This document shows positions 43,771 through 52,380 of a stretch of 64,000 nucleotides of DNA, in pieces. The notes below the pieces were generated by a model, which was not told the origin of the DNA, ran no database searches, and saw only the letters and a list, made by a program, of their open reading frames with translations. Source of the DNA: Prevotella illustrans (GTDB taxonomy: Bacteria > Bacteroidota > Bacteroidia > Bacteroidales > Bacteroidaceae); contig NZ_JAERMS010000010.1 of the NCBI RefSeq assembly GCF_017426725.1, positions 1 to 64,000 of the forward strand, given 5' to 3'. Both the position numbers and the translations under genes were made by a program. Position 1 is the stretch's first letter; each line of letters starts with the position of its first letter.

Positions 43771-43815
43771 GAAAAAAGCGTCATTGTCTGTTCAGACTTT
43801 GACGCTTTTCTATTT
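43771..43815. terminator. Bidirectional terminator between the thiamine operon and dnaA
   Basis: AAAAGCGTCA and TGACGCTTTT form a stem around an inner GTCTG-TT-CAGAC hairpin, with A-rich left and T-rich right flanks. It serves both convergent genes. Confidence 0.8.
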
Positions 43816-43830
43816 AAAACCATAAAATAC

Positions 43831-45234
43831 TTATTTCAGATGAAAGGAGTTTTCGATTGAAACCAACTCCGACCGGAACGCCGCGTCGTACTTCAGCTTC
43901 TGCTCCACCTGCGTACAACTGTGAATAACGGTAGAGTGATCGCGGTTACCGACAAGCCGCCCGATTCGCGAAGCAGGCATTTTGGTATACTTCTGGGCCA
44001 GATACATCGACACCTGACGCGCTACGACCAAATCGCGTTTGCGACTTTTGCTGTTGACGGCAGTTGTCGTGACATTGAAATGATTGCAAACCGTGTCCAT
44101 GATATCGTCTACCGTCAGCGGCTTATCATCAATCTTCACAGCCCGCTTGATAACTCTGGTAGCCAATTTCATATCCACTTCGCAATTATAGACTACGCTA
44201 TAAGCCAACAAACTGTTGACAACACCCTGCAAATCGCGAACGCTTCCATTGGCTGTAGAGGCTATAAAGTTAACCACGTCTTCGGGAATATGCAGGCCAT
44301 CGCGTCGTATCTTGTTGTTCAGAATAGCCACACAAAGCTCTACGTTGGGTTTTTCGAGCTCGGCTATCAAGCCACATGAAAAGCGTGTCAGCAGACGGTC
44401 GTTCATTCCTTTCAAATCAACAGGAGGACGATCGCTGGCCAATATGATGCGCTTACCGTTGCGGAACAGATGATTAAAGATGTGGAAGAAGGTGTCCTGA
44501 GTCTTTGTTGCCGTCATCCACTCTTGAATATCATCGACTATCAGCATGTCAATGGTCTGATAGAAGTTGATGAAATCGTTGACCGCATTCTGTAAAACGG
44601 CATTCGTGTACTGCACCTGAAAGAGGCGGGCGCTGATATACAACACGCGCATCTGCGGATACAACTGCTTGGCATACACGCCTATGGCATTGATCAGGTG
44701 GGTCTTTCCGCAACCACTCGGCCCATAGATAAACATCGGATTGAACTGGTTATTGTTGGGATGTTCAGCGATGCTCTGGCCGACAGAGCGTGGCAATTTA
44801 TTGCAATCACCTTCTATATAATTCTTGAAAGTCTGATGAGGGTTCAGCTGTGAATCTATCTCCTGTGGACGGGCCGCGTCCAAGACGGAAGGAGGCTGGT
44901 TGCCACGCGCCTTCGCACGCTGCTTGATATCTGTATCTGCAGAATCTGCCTGAAGATCCTGCGTCAAATTGTGCTCCTTATCGGTCACGACACGATAGCC
45001 TAACTGCACTCCGTCGCCAAAAGTCTTACGTAAGACCTTGCGCAACAAGTCCAGATAGTTAGCCTCAAGATACTCATAGACAAACGGACTAGGTACCTTG
45101 AGCAACAATTGCCTCTTCTCCTGATTGAAAGAATCGAAGACAATTGGCTTAAACCATGTATTAAACTGTTCCATCCCAATGTTCTCACGGATGAGCGCAA
45201 GAGCATTGTCCCAACATGTATTGGAACGCACCAT
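43831..45234 (-). CDS. dnaA: Chromosomal replication initiator DnaA
   Basis: 467 aa. Domain I at 1-80, a variable linker (about 85-125), AAA+ domain III with Walker A GPSGCGKT at 171-178, Walker B MLIVDDIQEW, sensor 1 RIILASDRPP and box VII LLTRFSCGL, and DNA-binding domain IV ending with the signature VGNRDHSTVIHSC. ATP-bound DnaA opens oriC. No cluster of TTATCCACA-type boxes is visible in the flanking intergenic DNA, so oriC is probably not adjacent. It has its own promoter at 45333-45364. Confidence 0.97.
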   Translation of the reverse strand: MVRSNTCWDNALALIRENIGMEQFNTWFKPIVFDSFNQEKRQLLLKVPSPFVYEYLEANYLDLLRKVLRKTFGDGVQLGYRVVTDKEHNLTQDLQADSADTDIKQRAKARGNQPPSVLDAARPQEIDSQLNPHQTFKNYIEGDCNKLPRSVGQSIAEHPNNNQFNPMFIYGPSGCGKTHLINAIGVYAKQLYPQMRVLYISARLFQVQYTNAVLQNAVNDFINFYQTIDMLIVDDIQEWMTATKTQDTFFHIFNHLFRNGKRIILASDRPPVDLKGMNDRLLTRFSCGLIAELEKPNVELCVAILNNKIRRDGLHIPEDVVNFIASTANGSVRDLQGVVNSLLAYSVVYNCEVDMKLATRVIKRAVKIDDKPLTVDDIMDTVCNHFNVTTTAVNSKSRKRDLVVARQVSMYLAQKYTKMPASRIGRLVGNRDHSTVIHSCTQVEQKLKYDAAFRSELVSIENSFHLK

Positions 45235-45332
45235 ATTTAATAGTTCTATTACAATTTTTTATTAATGTCTTTCTCTAACAGCCTGTGCTTAATTCCCTCT
45301 CATAATTGAGCCTTCAGCTATAGATTACAATG

Positions 45333-45364
45333 CAAATTTAACAAAGAAATATGAAAGTTGCAAA
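45333..45364 (-). promoter_or_regulatory. dnaA promoter
   Basis: Read on the minus strand: TTTG (45364-45361), 20 bp, TAAATTTG (45340-45333), an exact consensus match, 98 nt upstream of the dnaA start. The leader is A/T-rich without recognisable DnaA boxes. Confidence 0.75.
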
Positions 45365-45660
45365 TCAACGTTTTATATATTTTTTAAGAACTTTCGCTAA
45401 CTGACTATAAATAGGCACTTTACGAAAATAAAAGAAAACAAAATTCAAAATGGCTATTGCAAATTTACAACGCCCTGTTTATCAGCGGATTACAAAAAAC
45501 GAAACAAACTTCTTCCCCACCGGTGAAACATTGGAAAAGGAACGTTAAACACGCAAGTATAAACCCAACAACAACAATCTTGGCGGCGTGAAACATCAGC
45601 CGCGTATAATTTAGACTTAATTTATTTTACAACAAAAGGGCAAGTATTAAAATAGAAAGA
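45365..45660. other. A/T-rich gene-free stretch upstream of the dnaA promoter
   Basis: No coding frame, RNA gene or clear repeat. I looked for 9-mer DnaA boxes and AT-rich 13-mers as signs of oriC and found no convincing cluster. It runs into the 22-bp array at 45682. Confidence 0.6.
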
Positions 45661-45681
45661 CTATTCTGTGGGTTTGTAAAA

Positions 45682-45747
45682 GGGCTGCTTTCAGCGTGTA
45701 AAAGCAGCCCTTTTGCATGGCAATAGCATAGCGTTTGGAAAACCGTT
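45682..45747. repeat. Intergenic 22-bp-period minisatellite (three units)
   Basis: Units at 45682, 45704 and 45726, 22 bp each, including GCAGCCCTTTTGCATGGCAA and GCATAGCGTTTGG..., related to those at 23003 and 39636. The first two units form a hairpin (AAAGGGCTGC...GCAGCCCTTT) that also lies just downstream of the MCE gene and could stop its transcript. The flank CGTTGATAAAATACAGAAAA resembles the one at the 23003 array. Confidence 0.78.
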
Positions 45748-45776
45748 GATAAAATACAGAAAAGCGGAATAATTTC

Positions 45777-46682
45777 TTATCTGTCTTTCTTGCCAAATAA
45801 AGAGAAATGGACGTAGCGCTTCGGATGCTCACGCACGTTGATCAGTAAGGAATCGGCACTCTTCATCGTCGCAGCCAGATTGTTATAAAGGGCCGGATCA
45901 CGCATCAAAAGGCCCAGGCTTCCCGAATTATGATTCAACCGGTCTGTAAATTCCTGAACATTGGCGAGCGTTTTATTCACCTGATCCATGGTCCCTTGAA
46001 CGTCTACCTGGGCCAAGTTGGCCGTCAGTCGAGTTGTGTTTTCCAATACGCCGTCGGCCTTTTGCATCAAGCCGGGCACCTGGCGATTGACCGAAGACAG
46101 CAACTGATTGAGTTCGCGGGTCGACGTTGTCAGGTCGCCTGTCACATCCCGGATATTGTGCAAGGAAGCTGCGATGGCGGGATCGGCTAATAACCGGTTG
46201 ACACTCGAAAGAATACTATCGAGTTTCGGCATCATTTTCTGCACTTCGGGAACGATATTGGCAACCTTGCCAAGCGCACCGCCATTAACTACGCCCCACA
46301 ATGTGTCGCCGGGCTCGAGCCGATTTCGAGGATCGTTGGCCATCAAGATATTCAGCTTTACATTGCCCATCAAGTCGCTTACGATCTCCGCGCTGCTTCC
46401 TTTCGGTATGCGCAAACCTTTCTCTACCTGAACCCGCACAATGATATCATCCTGACGTTTCAAGTCATAATCTATTCCTTTCACCACGCCAATTTGATAG
46501 CCGTCCGCATAAATAGGATTTGAGGACGACAAACCACTGATGTCCTTGAACTTCACATAATATATATTGTCATTCGAGAAGACAGACATTCCTTTCAGAA
46601 AATTCAATCCAAAGAAAAGAACGACAATACCCACTGTAGCCACGATGGCTATTTTCACTTCTCGTGTTAAAATTTTAGTCAT
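45777..46682 (-). CDS. MCE/MlaD-family lipid-transport protein
   Basis: 301 aa, anchored by an N-terminal transmembrane helix (about 11-30, IAIVATVGIVVLFFGLNFLK). The single MCE domain is at about 38-116 (YYVKFKDISGLSSSNPIYAD, GYQIGVV, VEKGLRIPKGSSAEIVSDLM, GNVKLNILM), followed by a helical region (about 140-290). It belongs to the substrate-binding part of phospholipid transport between the membranes (Mla-type). No MlaE/MlaF genes are next to it. It is the last gene after nrdJ, folB and the amidase on the minus strand. Confidence 0.9.
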   Translation of the reverse strand: MTKILTREVKIAIVATVGIVVLFFGLNFLKGMSVFSNDNIYYVKFKDISGLSSSNPIYADGYQIGVVKGIDYDLKRQDDIIVRVQVEKGLRIPKGSSAEIVSDLMGNVKLNILMANDPRNRLEPGDTLWGVVNGGALGKVANIVPEVQKMMPKLDSILSSVNRLLADPAIAASLHNIRDVTGDLTTSTRELNQLLSSVNRQVPGLMQKADGVLENTTRLTANLAQVDVQGTMDQVNKTLANVQEFTDRLNHNSGSLGLLMRDPALYNNLAATMKSADSLLINVREHPKRYVHFSLFGKKDR

Positions 46683-46704
46683 TGCTCTGTATATTATTTA
46701 TCTG

Positions 46705-47937
46705 CTAACGGCTTTTCTTAAACTCCTGAATAGCCGAATTTACACTAATTTTCTCTCCATTCTTGAAAGCGATAATAAACGCTTCCGGAAACTTATCAAG
46801 AATCTGTTTACGTAACTGATGGATTTCGTTATAATTATCAGAAGCTCCATAAGTGTACTTATTCATACCATTCTCTTCAAAACACTCTACCGGTTCGAGC
46901 TGCTTAAAATGCCCATCGCCCGGCCGAAGCTTACGGGAAGTGACGAGAATCTGTATTTTGAAGATCGGCTTTGCCTGATCGGTTGACACCGTTTGGGGCT
47001 CTTCCTTAATCACTTGACGAGCGGGCTTTGCCTCTACGACTTGGGCCGAAGGCTTGTTTGCCGAAGAAGAATCCCGGTCTTTACCCACTCCACGATTACC
47101 GTCGTTGTCCTTGATCAGTTGCGGAATTTCAGCGGTCTCTGCCGTTTCGGCCTTATAAGGAACAACAATTCCATTAAAATATCTATTCTTATAGCGCAGG
47201 AATCCGTGGTAAATAGCCTGTCCCATCTTGCGAATACCTTCCGGACTATTTAAGAAAGTTTCCTCTTCAGATGACGTAATAAAGCCTAATTCTATCAAAC
47301 AGCTCGGCATTGACGTTTCGCGCAATACGAGGAAACCGGCTTGATGCACTCCTTTATCGATACGCCCTGCCTCTTTGCATACACTGTTCTGAATATCCCG
47401 GGCCAGCTCTACGCTCTTTTCCATATTCTTGCCTTGGATAAATTCAAACATGATATAGCTTTCGGAAGACTTGGGATCAAAGCCTGCATAGGTCTGCTTG
47501 TAATTCTTTTCCAGCGAGATAACCGAGTTTTCACGAATCGCTACATCTAAATTATCTTTCGCACGATGCATTCCCAGTGTATAGGTTTGGAATCCCCGGG
47601 CAACCCTTCCCGCGGGAAGAGAATTGGTATGTACGGAGATAAACAAGTCGGCATTGGCACGATTGGCAATATTCGCGCGTTCGTTCAGGGCAATCTTAAC
47701 ATCGGTCTTGCGGGTATAGACGACTTTTACGTCGGGGCTGTTCTGTTCCACGTAACGGCCAAACTCAAGCGCGATATTTAGATTAATATCTTTTTCTTTT
47801 GAAAAAGCGCCCATGGCCCCGTTATCTACACCGCCATGGCCGGCGTCGATAACCAAAACAAATTTCTTATCGGCCGAAACCGACAAGGTAACAAACAAGA
47901 GAATTAGGGTAAATAAGAAAACTTTCTTGCCAATCAT
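46705..47937 (-). CDS. N-acetylmuramoyl-L-alanine amidase (Amidase_3) with C-terminal SPOR-like region
   Basis: 410 aa exported protein (signal peptide about 1-22). The zinc amidase domain (about 26-245) has His34 in VIDAGHGG, Glu48 in FSKEKD, His103 in ISVHTNS and the catalytic Glu in SCLIELGF. A low-complexity linker (about 265-325) leads to a C-terminal SPOR-like module (IFKIQILVTSRKLRPGD to the end), which would target denuded septal glycan. It cleaves the stem peptide from muramic acid. EnvC-like M23 activators for such enzymes are encoded at 36257. Confidence 0.93.
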   Translation of the reverse strand: MIGKKVFLFTLILLFVTLSVSADKKFVLVIDAGHGGVDNGAMGAFSKEKDINLNIALEFGRYVEQNSPDVKVVYTRKTDVKIALNERANIANRANADLFISVHTNSLPAGRVARGFQTYTLGMHRAKDNLDVAIRENSVISLEKNYKQTYAGFDPKSSESYIMFEFIQGKNMEKSVELARDIQNSVCKEAGRIDKGVHQAGFLVLRETSMPSCLIELGFITSSEEETFLNSPEGIRKMGQAIYHGFLRYKNRYFNGIVVPYKAETAETAEIPQLIKDNDGNRGVGKDRDSSSANKPSAQVVEAKPARQVIKEEPQTVSTDQAKPIFKIQILVTSRKLRPGDGHFKQLEPVECFEENGMNKYTYGASDNYNEIHQLRKQILDKFPEAFIIAFKNGEKISVNSAIQEFKKSR

Positions 47938-47989
47938 ACACCTACTAAATTAAGGCAAAATTACAGAATATATATTACAAAACCGAAAA

Positions 47990-48373
47990 TTAGCTTCCCG
48001 TTTTATCATTTATTAAGTGAACTTCCACACCGGCACCGTCACAATCAGCACCCATCGGGGGATTTAACTTCATGACGCGTAGCGTAAGTTCCTGTATCTG
48101 GGGGAACGAGTCAAACAGTTTTTGACCGATCCGCCCTGCCAAACACTCGAGCAAACAGACCGGTCTCTGCATTTCCACACTGACCAACTGATAGACTTCG
48201 GCGTAATTCAACGCGTGTTCAATATCATCGGTTGCCATTGCCTGCATGAAATCATAAGCGATTTCGAGGCTGACAGAATAGTCGTTACCTACCAAACGCT
48301 CCTGCGGCATCACGCCATGAAAGGCATGAAACCGCAGGTTAGACAGTAGTATTTTACTTTGTTTGATAATCAT
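47990..48373 (-). CDS. folB: Dihydroneopterin aldolase
   Basis: 127 aa, the usual size. Family pattern: ILLSNLRFHAFHGVMPQER (substrate-site His-Gly, catalytic Glu/Lys region), NDYSVSLEIAY, and CLLECLAGRIGQKLFDSFPQ with the C-terminal VMKLNPPMGADCDGAGVEV. It converts dihydroneopterin to hydroxymethyl-dihydropterin in folate synthesis. The gene starts 18 bp after nrdJ. Confidence 0.94.
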   Translation of the reverse strand: MIIKQSKILLSNLRFHAFHGVMPQERLVGNDYSVSLEIAYDFMQAMATDDIEHALNYAEVYQLVSVEMQRPVCLLECLAGRIGQKLFDSFPQIQELTLRVMKLNPPMGADCDGAGVEVHLINDKTGS

Positions 48374-48391
48374 TGCTATATTTCGCCACTT

Positions 48392-50953
48392 TTATCCGCA
48401 ACGGCTTGCGCCGCAATTCGTACAAATCAGACAGCCCTCTTGATAGACCAACGCCTCCTGTCCGCAAGACGGACATTGCTGTCCCTTGGCTGCCGTGCCA
48501 TCACTCACATACTTCTTGAGCGCCCGCTCAACACCTATTTTCCATGTATTGATATTTTCACTCTGCAACTGCAACTGGCCAACCAACTTAATGACATGCT
48601 CTATGGGCATGCGATAACGCAAAACACCGGAAATTAGCTTAGCATAGTTCCAATACTCCGGATTAAACTTCTCGCTCAATCCCTCAACCGTAGTTTTATA
48701 TCCGCGCTTATTTTCAAACTGGAAATCATAGCGTTTGGTGCCATCTTCATTGACCCGTTTGATGATCTTGCCCTTTGTGACACTCTTGGGCAGCATGATT
48801 CCTTCTTCATCATCCTGCAGACCCGTAAAGATTTCATAAGGATAGCCATTCAGTAAACCAACAAAAGCCACCCACTTTTCCTTGTTATTCTGGAAACGAA
48901 CGACGTCACATTCCAGTTCTTTCGGACGAACCTCTGTCACTTCGGGATGGTGGCATGGCGCAAGTTCCGGCTTTTTCTCATCTTCTTTCTTCTTGCCCTT
49001 CTTTGAAACGGGTATCATGACACCCGAACGACTGCCGTCTCTATAAATCGTACAGCCCTTGCAGCCGCTCTTCCAGGCCTCGACATACAGGCGATTGACC
49101 AATGCCTCGTCAACATCATTGGGCAAATTCACAGTCACACTGATACTATGATCCACCCATTTCTGAATGGCGCCCTGCATCTTCACCTTCATCAACCAGT
49201 CCACATCATTAGCCGTTGCTCTATGATAAGGCGATTTTTCGACGAGCGCGTCTATCTCTTCCTGACTATATTTCTTATCCGCGTCGTAGCCGTTTACCTG
49301 CATCCATGTTAAGAACTTGCTATGATAAACAATGTATTCCTCGAAGCTATCGCCCACCTCGTCGACAAAATCGACACGCACATCCGCATCATTGGGATTC
49401 ACCTTGCGACGACGTTTATATACGGGCATGAAAACTGGTTCAATACCGCTGGTAGTCTGTGTCATGAGCGACGTTGTTCCGGTCGGCGCAATCGTCAGAC
49501 AGGCTATATTCCGACGTCCATATTGACGGATATCGTCATAGAGTTGCGAATCAACCGCTTTGATTCTCAAAAGGAAAGGATTATGTTCTTCGCGCTTGGC
49601 GTCGAATATTTCAAAAGCGCCACGTTCCTGTGCCATCGTCACAGAGGAACGATAAGCATTCAGCGCAAGGGTCTGATGTACCAAAACGGAGAAATCCGTA
49701 GCTTCCTGTGTTCCATAACGCAGTCCCAAAGCGGCCAGCATGTCACCTTCGGCTGTGATACCCACACCGGTACGACGTCCCTGTCCGCTCTTCTTCTTGA
49801 TCTTTTCCCACAGGTGATATTCCACACTCTTCACCTCAGCGCTCTGTGGGTCCTGCTCTATCTTGCGCATAATCAGATCGATTTTCTCCATTTCAAGATC
49901 CACGATATCGTCCATCATGCGCTGGGCCAACTTCACATGCTCTTTGAATTTATCGAAATCGAAAGAGGCATGATCGGTAAACGGATCATTCACATAGCTA
50001 TATAGATTAATGCTCAACAGGCGGCAGCTGTCGTATGGACAAAGCGGTATCTCGCCACAGGGATTGGTGCTAACCGTGCGGAAGCCCAAATCGGCATAGC
50101 AATCAGGAATGCTTTCCTTCAAGATCGTATCCCAAAAGAGCACACCGGGTTCAGCACTCTGCCACGCGTTGTGAACAATTTTCGCCCAAAGTTCGCGAGC
50201 AGAAACCGTCCGTTTCACGAAAGGATGTTCCGAATTGACGGGATATTGCTGCATATACGGCCAATCTTCAACGACAGCCTGCATAAACGCGTCATCTATC
50301 TTCACCGAAACATTGGCACCCGTCACCTTGCCCTCCGTCATCTTTGCGTCAATAAAAGCCTCGCTGTCAGGATGTTGGATGCTGACACTCAACATCAATG
50401 CCCCACGACGCCCGTCCTGTGCCACTTCACGCGTAGAGTTGCTGTAGCGCTCCATAAACGGAACTAAGCCCGTAGAGGTCAGCGCGGAATTATTGACAGG
50501 ACTTCCGGCAGGACGAATATGACTCAAATCATGCCCCACACCGCCACGCCGCTTCATCAACTGCACTTGCTCTTCATCGATGCGCATGATAGCACCGTAA
50601 GAATCAGCGTCGCCGTCCAACCCTATCACAAAACAATTACTAAGACTTGCTGCTTGGTGATCATTCCCGATGCCGGTCATCGGACTGCCGGCAGGTATAA
50701 TATAACGGAAATGATCCAAAAGTTCAAATATTTGTTGAGCGGAAACCGGATTTTTATACTTCTGCTCTATTCTGGCTATTTCATTGGCAATGCGCCAATG
50801 CGTTTCAACAGGATTCTTCTCAAAAATGTTTCCGAAGCTATCCTTCATCGCATACTTGTTCACCCATACACGGGCAGCCAACTCGTCGCCATCAAAATAC
50901 TTCAACGCAGACTCAAAGGCCTCATTATAGGAATAAGCTTTACTATTTTCCAT
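48392..50953 (-). CDS. nrdJ: Adenosylcobalamin-dependent (class II) ribonucleoside-diphosphate reductase
   Basis: 853 aa. The (beta/alpha)10 barrel contains STNPCGEIPLCPYDSC with the radical/reductive cysteine, IAPTGTTSLMTQTTSGIEP, the finger loop region and ASLSNCFVIG. The C-terminal part has EAWKSGCKGCTIYRDGSR and ends in a zinc-ribbon-like CPSCG...CTNCG, a known C-terminal domain of NrdJ. It reduces ribonucleotides to deoxyribonucleotides with adenosylcobalamin and needs no NrdB subunit or oxygen. No cobalamin riboswitch is seen in the short leader. It heads the minus-strand run nrdJ, folB, amidase, MCE. Confidence 0.95.
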   Translation of the reverse strand: MENSKAYSYNEAFESALKYFDGDELAARVWVNKYAMKDSFGNIFEKNPVETHWRIANEIARIEQKYKNPVSAQQIFELLDHFRYIIPAGSPMTGIGNDHQAASLSNCFVIGLDGDADSYGAIMRIDEEQVQLMKRRGGVGHDLSHIRPAGSPVNNSALTSTGLVPFMERYSNSTREVAQDGRRGALMLSVSIQHPDSEAFIDAKMTEGKVTGANVSVKIDDAFMQAVVEDWPYMQQYPVNSEHPFVKRTVSARELWAKIVHNAWQSAEPGVLFWDTILKESIPDCYADLGFRTVSTNPCGEIPLCPYDSCRLLSINLYSYVNDPFTDHASFDFDKFKEHVKLAQRMMDDIVDLEMEKIDLIMRKIEQDPQSAEVKSVEYHLWEKIKKKSGQGRRTGVGITAEGDMLAALGLRYGTQEATDFSVLVHQTLALNAYRSSVTMAQERGAFEIFDAKREEHNPFLLRIKAVDSQLYDDIRQYGRRNIACLTIAPTGTTSLMTQTTSGIEPVFMPVYKRRRKVNPNDADVRVDFVDEVGDSFEEYIVYHSKFLTWMQVNGYDADKKYSQEEIDALVEKSPYHRATANDVDWLMKVKMQGAIQKWVDHSISVTVNLPNDVDEALVNRLYVEAWKSGCKGCTIYRDGSRSGVMIPVSKKGKKKEDEKKPELAPCHHPEVTEVRPKELECDVVRFQNNKEKWVAFVGLLNGYPYEIFTGLQDDEEGIMLPKSVTKGKIIKRVNEDGTKRYDFQFENKRGYKTTVEGLSEKFNPEYWNYAKLISGVLRYRMPIEHVIKLVGQLQLQSENINTWKIGVERALKKYVSDGTAAKGQQCPSCGQEALVYQEGCLICTNCGASRCG

Positions 50954-51071
50954 GAAACGTAAAATGGATTGATTTGGTGCAAAACTACAACTATTTTTTA
51001 ATATTACTTATTAACGAGAAATTTATTTAGGAAAAGTAATCGTTAAAACTTTCCGAAAAAGAAACTATTTT

Positions 51072-51079
51072 TATCTTTG
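51072..51079 (+). promoter_or_regulatory. -7 promoter element of the nitroreductase gene
   Basis: TATCTTTG matches TAnnTTTG, 26 nt before the start codon; the -33 region (CTTT at 51049-51052) is weak. Confidence 0.55.
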
Positions 51080-51105
51080 CACTTAAAAAAAAAGTCTCCA
51101 ACGTT

Positions 51106-51846
51106 ATGAAATCAATCATCAAACGAACAACTATTAGAAAATACACAGAGCAAAACGTTTCGGACGACATGCTCCATCAACTACTTGAGATTGCGGAACG
51201 CACTCCCACCATGGGCAATCTACAACTCTACAGCGTCGTGATTACGCGTAGTGCCGAAGGTAAGGCCGCTTTGGCCCCGGCCCACTTCAATCAACCCATG
51301 GTCGTGTCGGCACCCGTCGTGCTTACCATTTGCGCCGACTTCCACAGAACGACCGCATGGGCTAACCAAAGAAATGCGAGCCCGGGCTATGATAACTTTT
51401 TGAGTTTCCTGAACGCGGCCACCGACGCCCTGCTCTACACCCAAACGTTCTGCAACCTGGCCGAAGAAAAGGGACTTGGCACCTGCTTCCTGGGCACAAC
51501 CCTCTACAACGCGCAATCCATTATCGACACGCTCCATTTACCTCAACTTGTTTTTCCTGTAGCCACCATCACGCTCGGTTGGCCGGCCGAGCAGCCCGCG
51601 CTTACCGACCGACTTCCTTTGCGTTCCATCGTTCATACGGAAACATTCGAAGACTATACTGCTGAAAAGATTAACGATTTCTATAAAGAGAAGGAATTAC
51701 TGCCCGAAAATCAACACTTTGTTGACATCAACCATAAGGAAACACTCGCCCAAGTATTCACCGATCTTCGCTACACCAAAAACGATAACGTCGCAATGAG
51801 TAAACACCTGATAGAAGCCTTACGCCGGCAAGGCTTTATCGAATAA
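51106..51846 (+). CDS. NADPH-dependent flavin oxidoreductase/nitroreductase (NfsA/FRP-like)
   Basis: 246 aa. The start TTIRKYTEQNVSDDMLHQLL is the FMN-binding R-x-Y region of nitroreductases, ERTPTMGNLQLYSVVI the following FMN/substrate loop, and EEKGLGTCFLG with VATITLGWPAEQP the C-terminal NfsA/FRP signature. It probably binds FMN as a dimer and reduces quinones, nitro compounds or flavins. A -7-like TATCTTTG lies at 51072-51079, 26 nt upstream, so it is monocistronic. Confidence 0.9.
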   Translation: MKSIIKRTTIRKYTEQNVSDDMLHQLLEIAERTPTMGNLQLYSVVITRSAEGKAALAPAHFNQPMVVSAPVVLTICADFHRTTAWANQRNASPGYDNFLSFLNAATDALLYTQTFCNLAEEKGLGTCFLGTTLYNAQSIIDTLHLPQLVFPVATITLGWPAEQPALTDRLPLRSIVHTETFEDYTAEKINDFYKEKELLPENQHFVDINHKETLAQVFTDLRYTKNDNVAMSKHLIEALRRQGFIE

Positions 51847-52033
51847 CAAAAAAAAGGCGCGGGCCGTGTTTCACAACACAGTCCGCGCCATACTTTAGAG
51901 TTGGTAGTGGCGCTTCAAGCACAGGTTTGAGTTTCTCGATGTTCGCCTCCTCACACATCGCCGGCACGTGGGCGGCAAACCGGAAGTGCTCCATGTTCTG
52001 GAGCTGTGCCTTATTGATAGTCTTGATTTCCAT
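51836..52033 (-). pseudogene. Truncated DUF6261-family gene
   Basis: 65 codons starting MEIKTINKAQLQNMEHFRFA, which resembles the N-terminus of DUF6261 proteins (usually well over 200 aa). The similarity seems to end around LKPVL (about residue 37); the rest reads through a GC-rich hairpin to a stop inside the end of the nitroreductase gene, so the body of the gene has probably been deleted. It has an upstream array of 41-bp repeats and a terminator of its own. It could still give a short peptide. Confidence 0.55.
51848..51889 (-). terminator. Intrinsic terminator, mainly for minus-strand transcripts
   Basis: A 15-bp GC-rich stem (51856-51870 with 51875-51889, one bulge) around a short loop. 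On the minus strand it is followed by eight T residues, so it ends the DUF6261 remnant's transcript; in the plus direction (nitroreductase) the tail is weaker (TACTTT). Confidence 0.82.
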
Positions 52034-52064
52034 AGATTTTTGTTTAAAAGATTACTGATAAACT

Positions 52065-52265
52065 GCGATTTATTGGCTCCCTACAGGCAGTTTTGCTGAA
52101 AAATCGCAGTTTCTGAGTTCCCGACGGCTGTTTTTGTCAAAAACCTGCAGTTTCTGAGTTCCCGACGGCTGTTTTCATCGAAAACCTGCAGTTTCTGAGT
52201 TCCTGACGGCTGTTTCCGAAGAAAAATCGCGATTTTCTGCTCCCGAGAGAGCATTTCAACATTGA
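52065..52265. repeat. Tandem array of five 41-bp units
   Basis: Units begin at 52065, 52106, 52147, 52188 and 52229, exactly 41 bp apart. The central three read GCAGTTTCTGAGTTCCCGAC followed by GGCTGTTTT...; the outer two are diverged. Each unit contains a small hairpin such as GTTTTCATCGAAAAC. 41 is not divisible by 3 and frames through it do not look like protein. It lies 5' to the truncated DUF6261 gene. Confidence 0.88.
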
Positions 52266-52317
52266 CCACACGACGAAAAACGGAAAATCCCGGCCGGCGG
52301 TTTGCGGGAAAACAACC

Positions 52318-52351
52318 GTCCCACGCTCTCGGACGATGCGGAGCGTGGGAC
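52318..52351 (-). terminator. Hairpin after the 57-residue gene, probable terminator
   Basis: GTCCCACGCTC (52318-52328) and GAGCGTGGGAC (52341-52351) are a perfect 11-bp inverted repeat with a 12-nt loop, 29 bp after the stop codon of the small gene on the minus strand, followed by GGTTGTTTTCC. Confidence 0.7.
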
Positions 52352-52380
52352 GAAAAGGGATATTGCGGCGAAAGCCTGTT

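Noticed and set aside
45235-45776. Chromosomal origin next to dnaA
   Set aside because: No cluster of TTATCCACA-like boxes or phased AT-rich 13-mers was found; dnaA is often distant from oriC in Bacteroidetes.
52065-52265. Possible CRISPR array or repeat-containing protein
   Set aside because: There are no spacers, the 41-bp unit breaks the reading frame at each step, and no coding signal is present.
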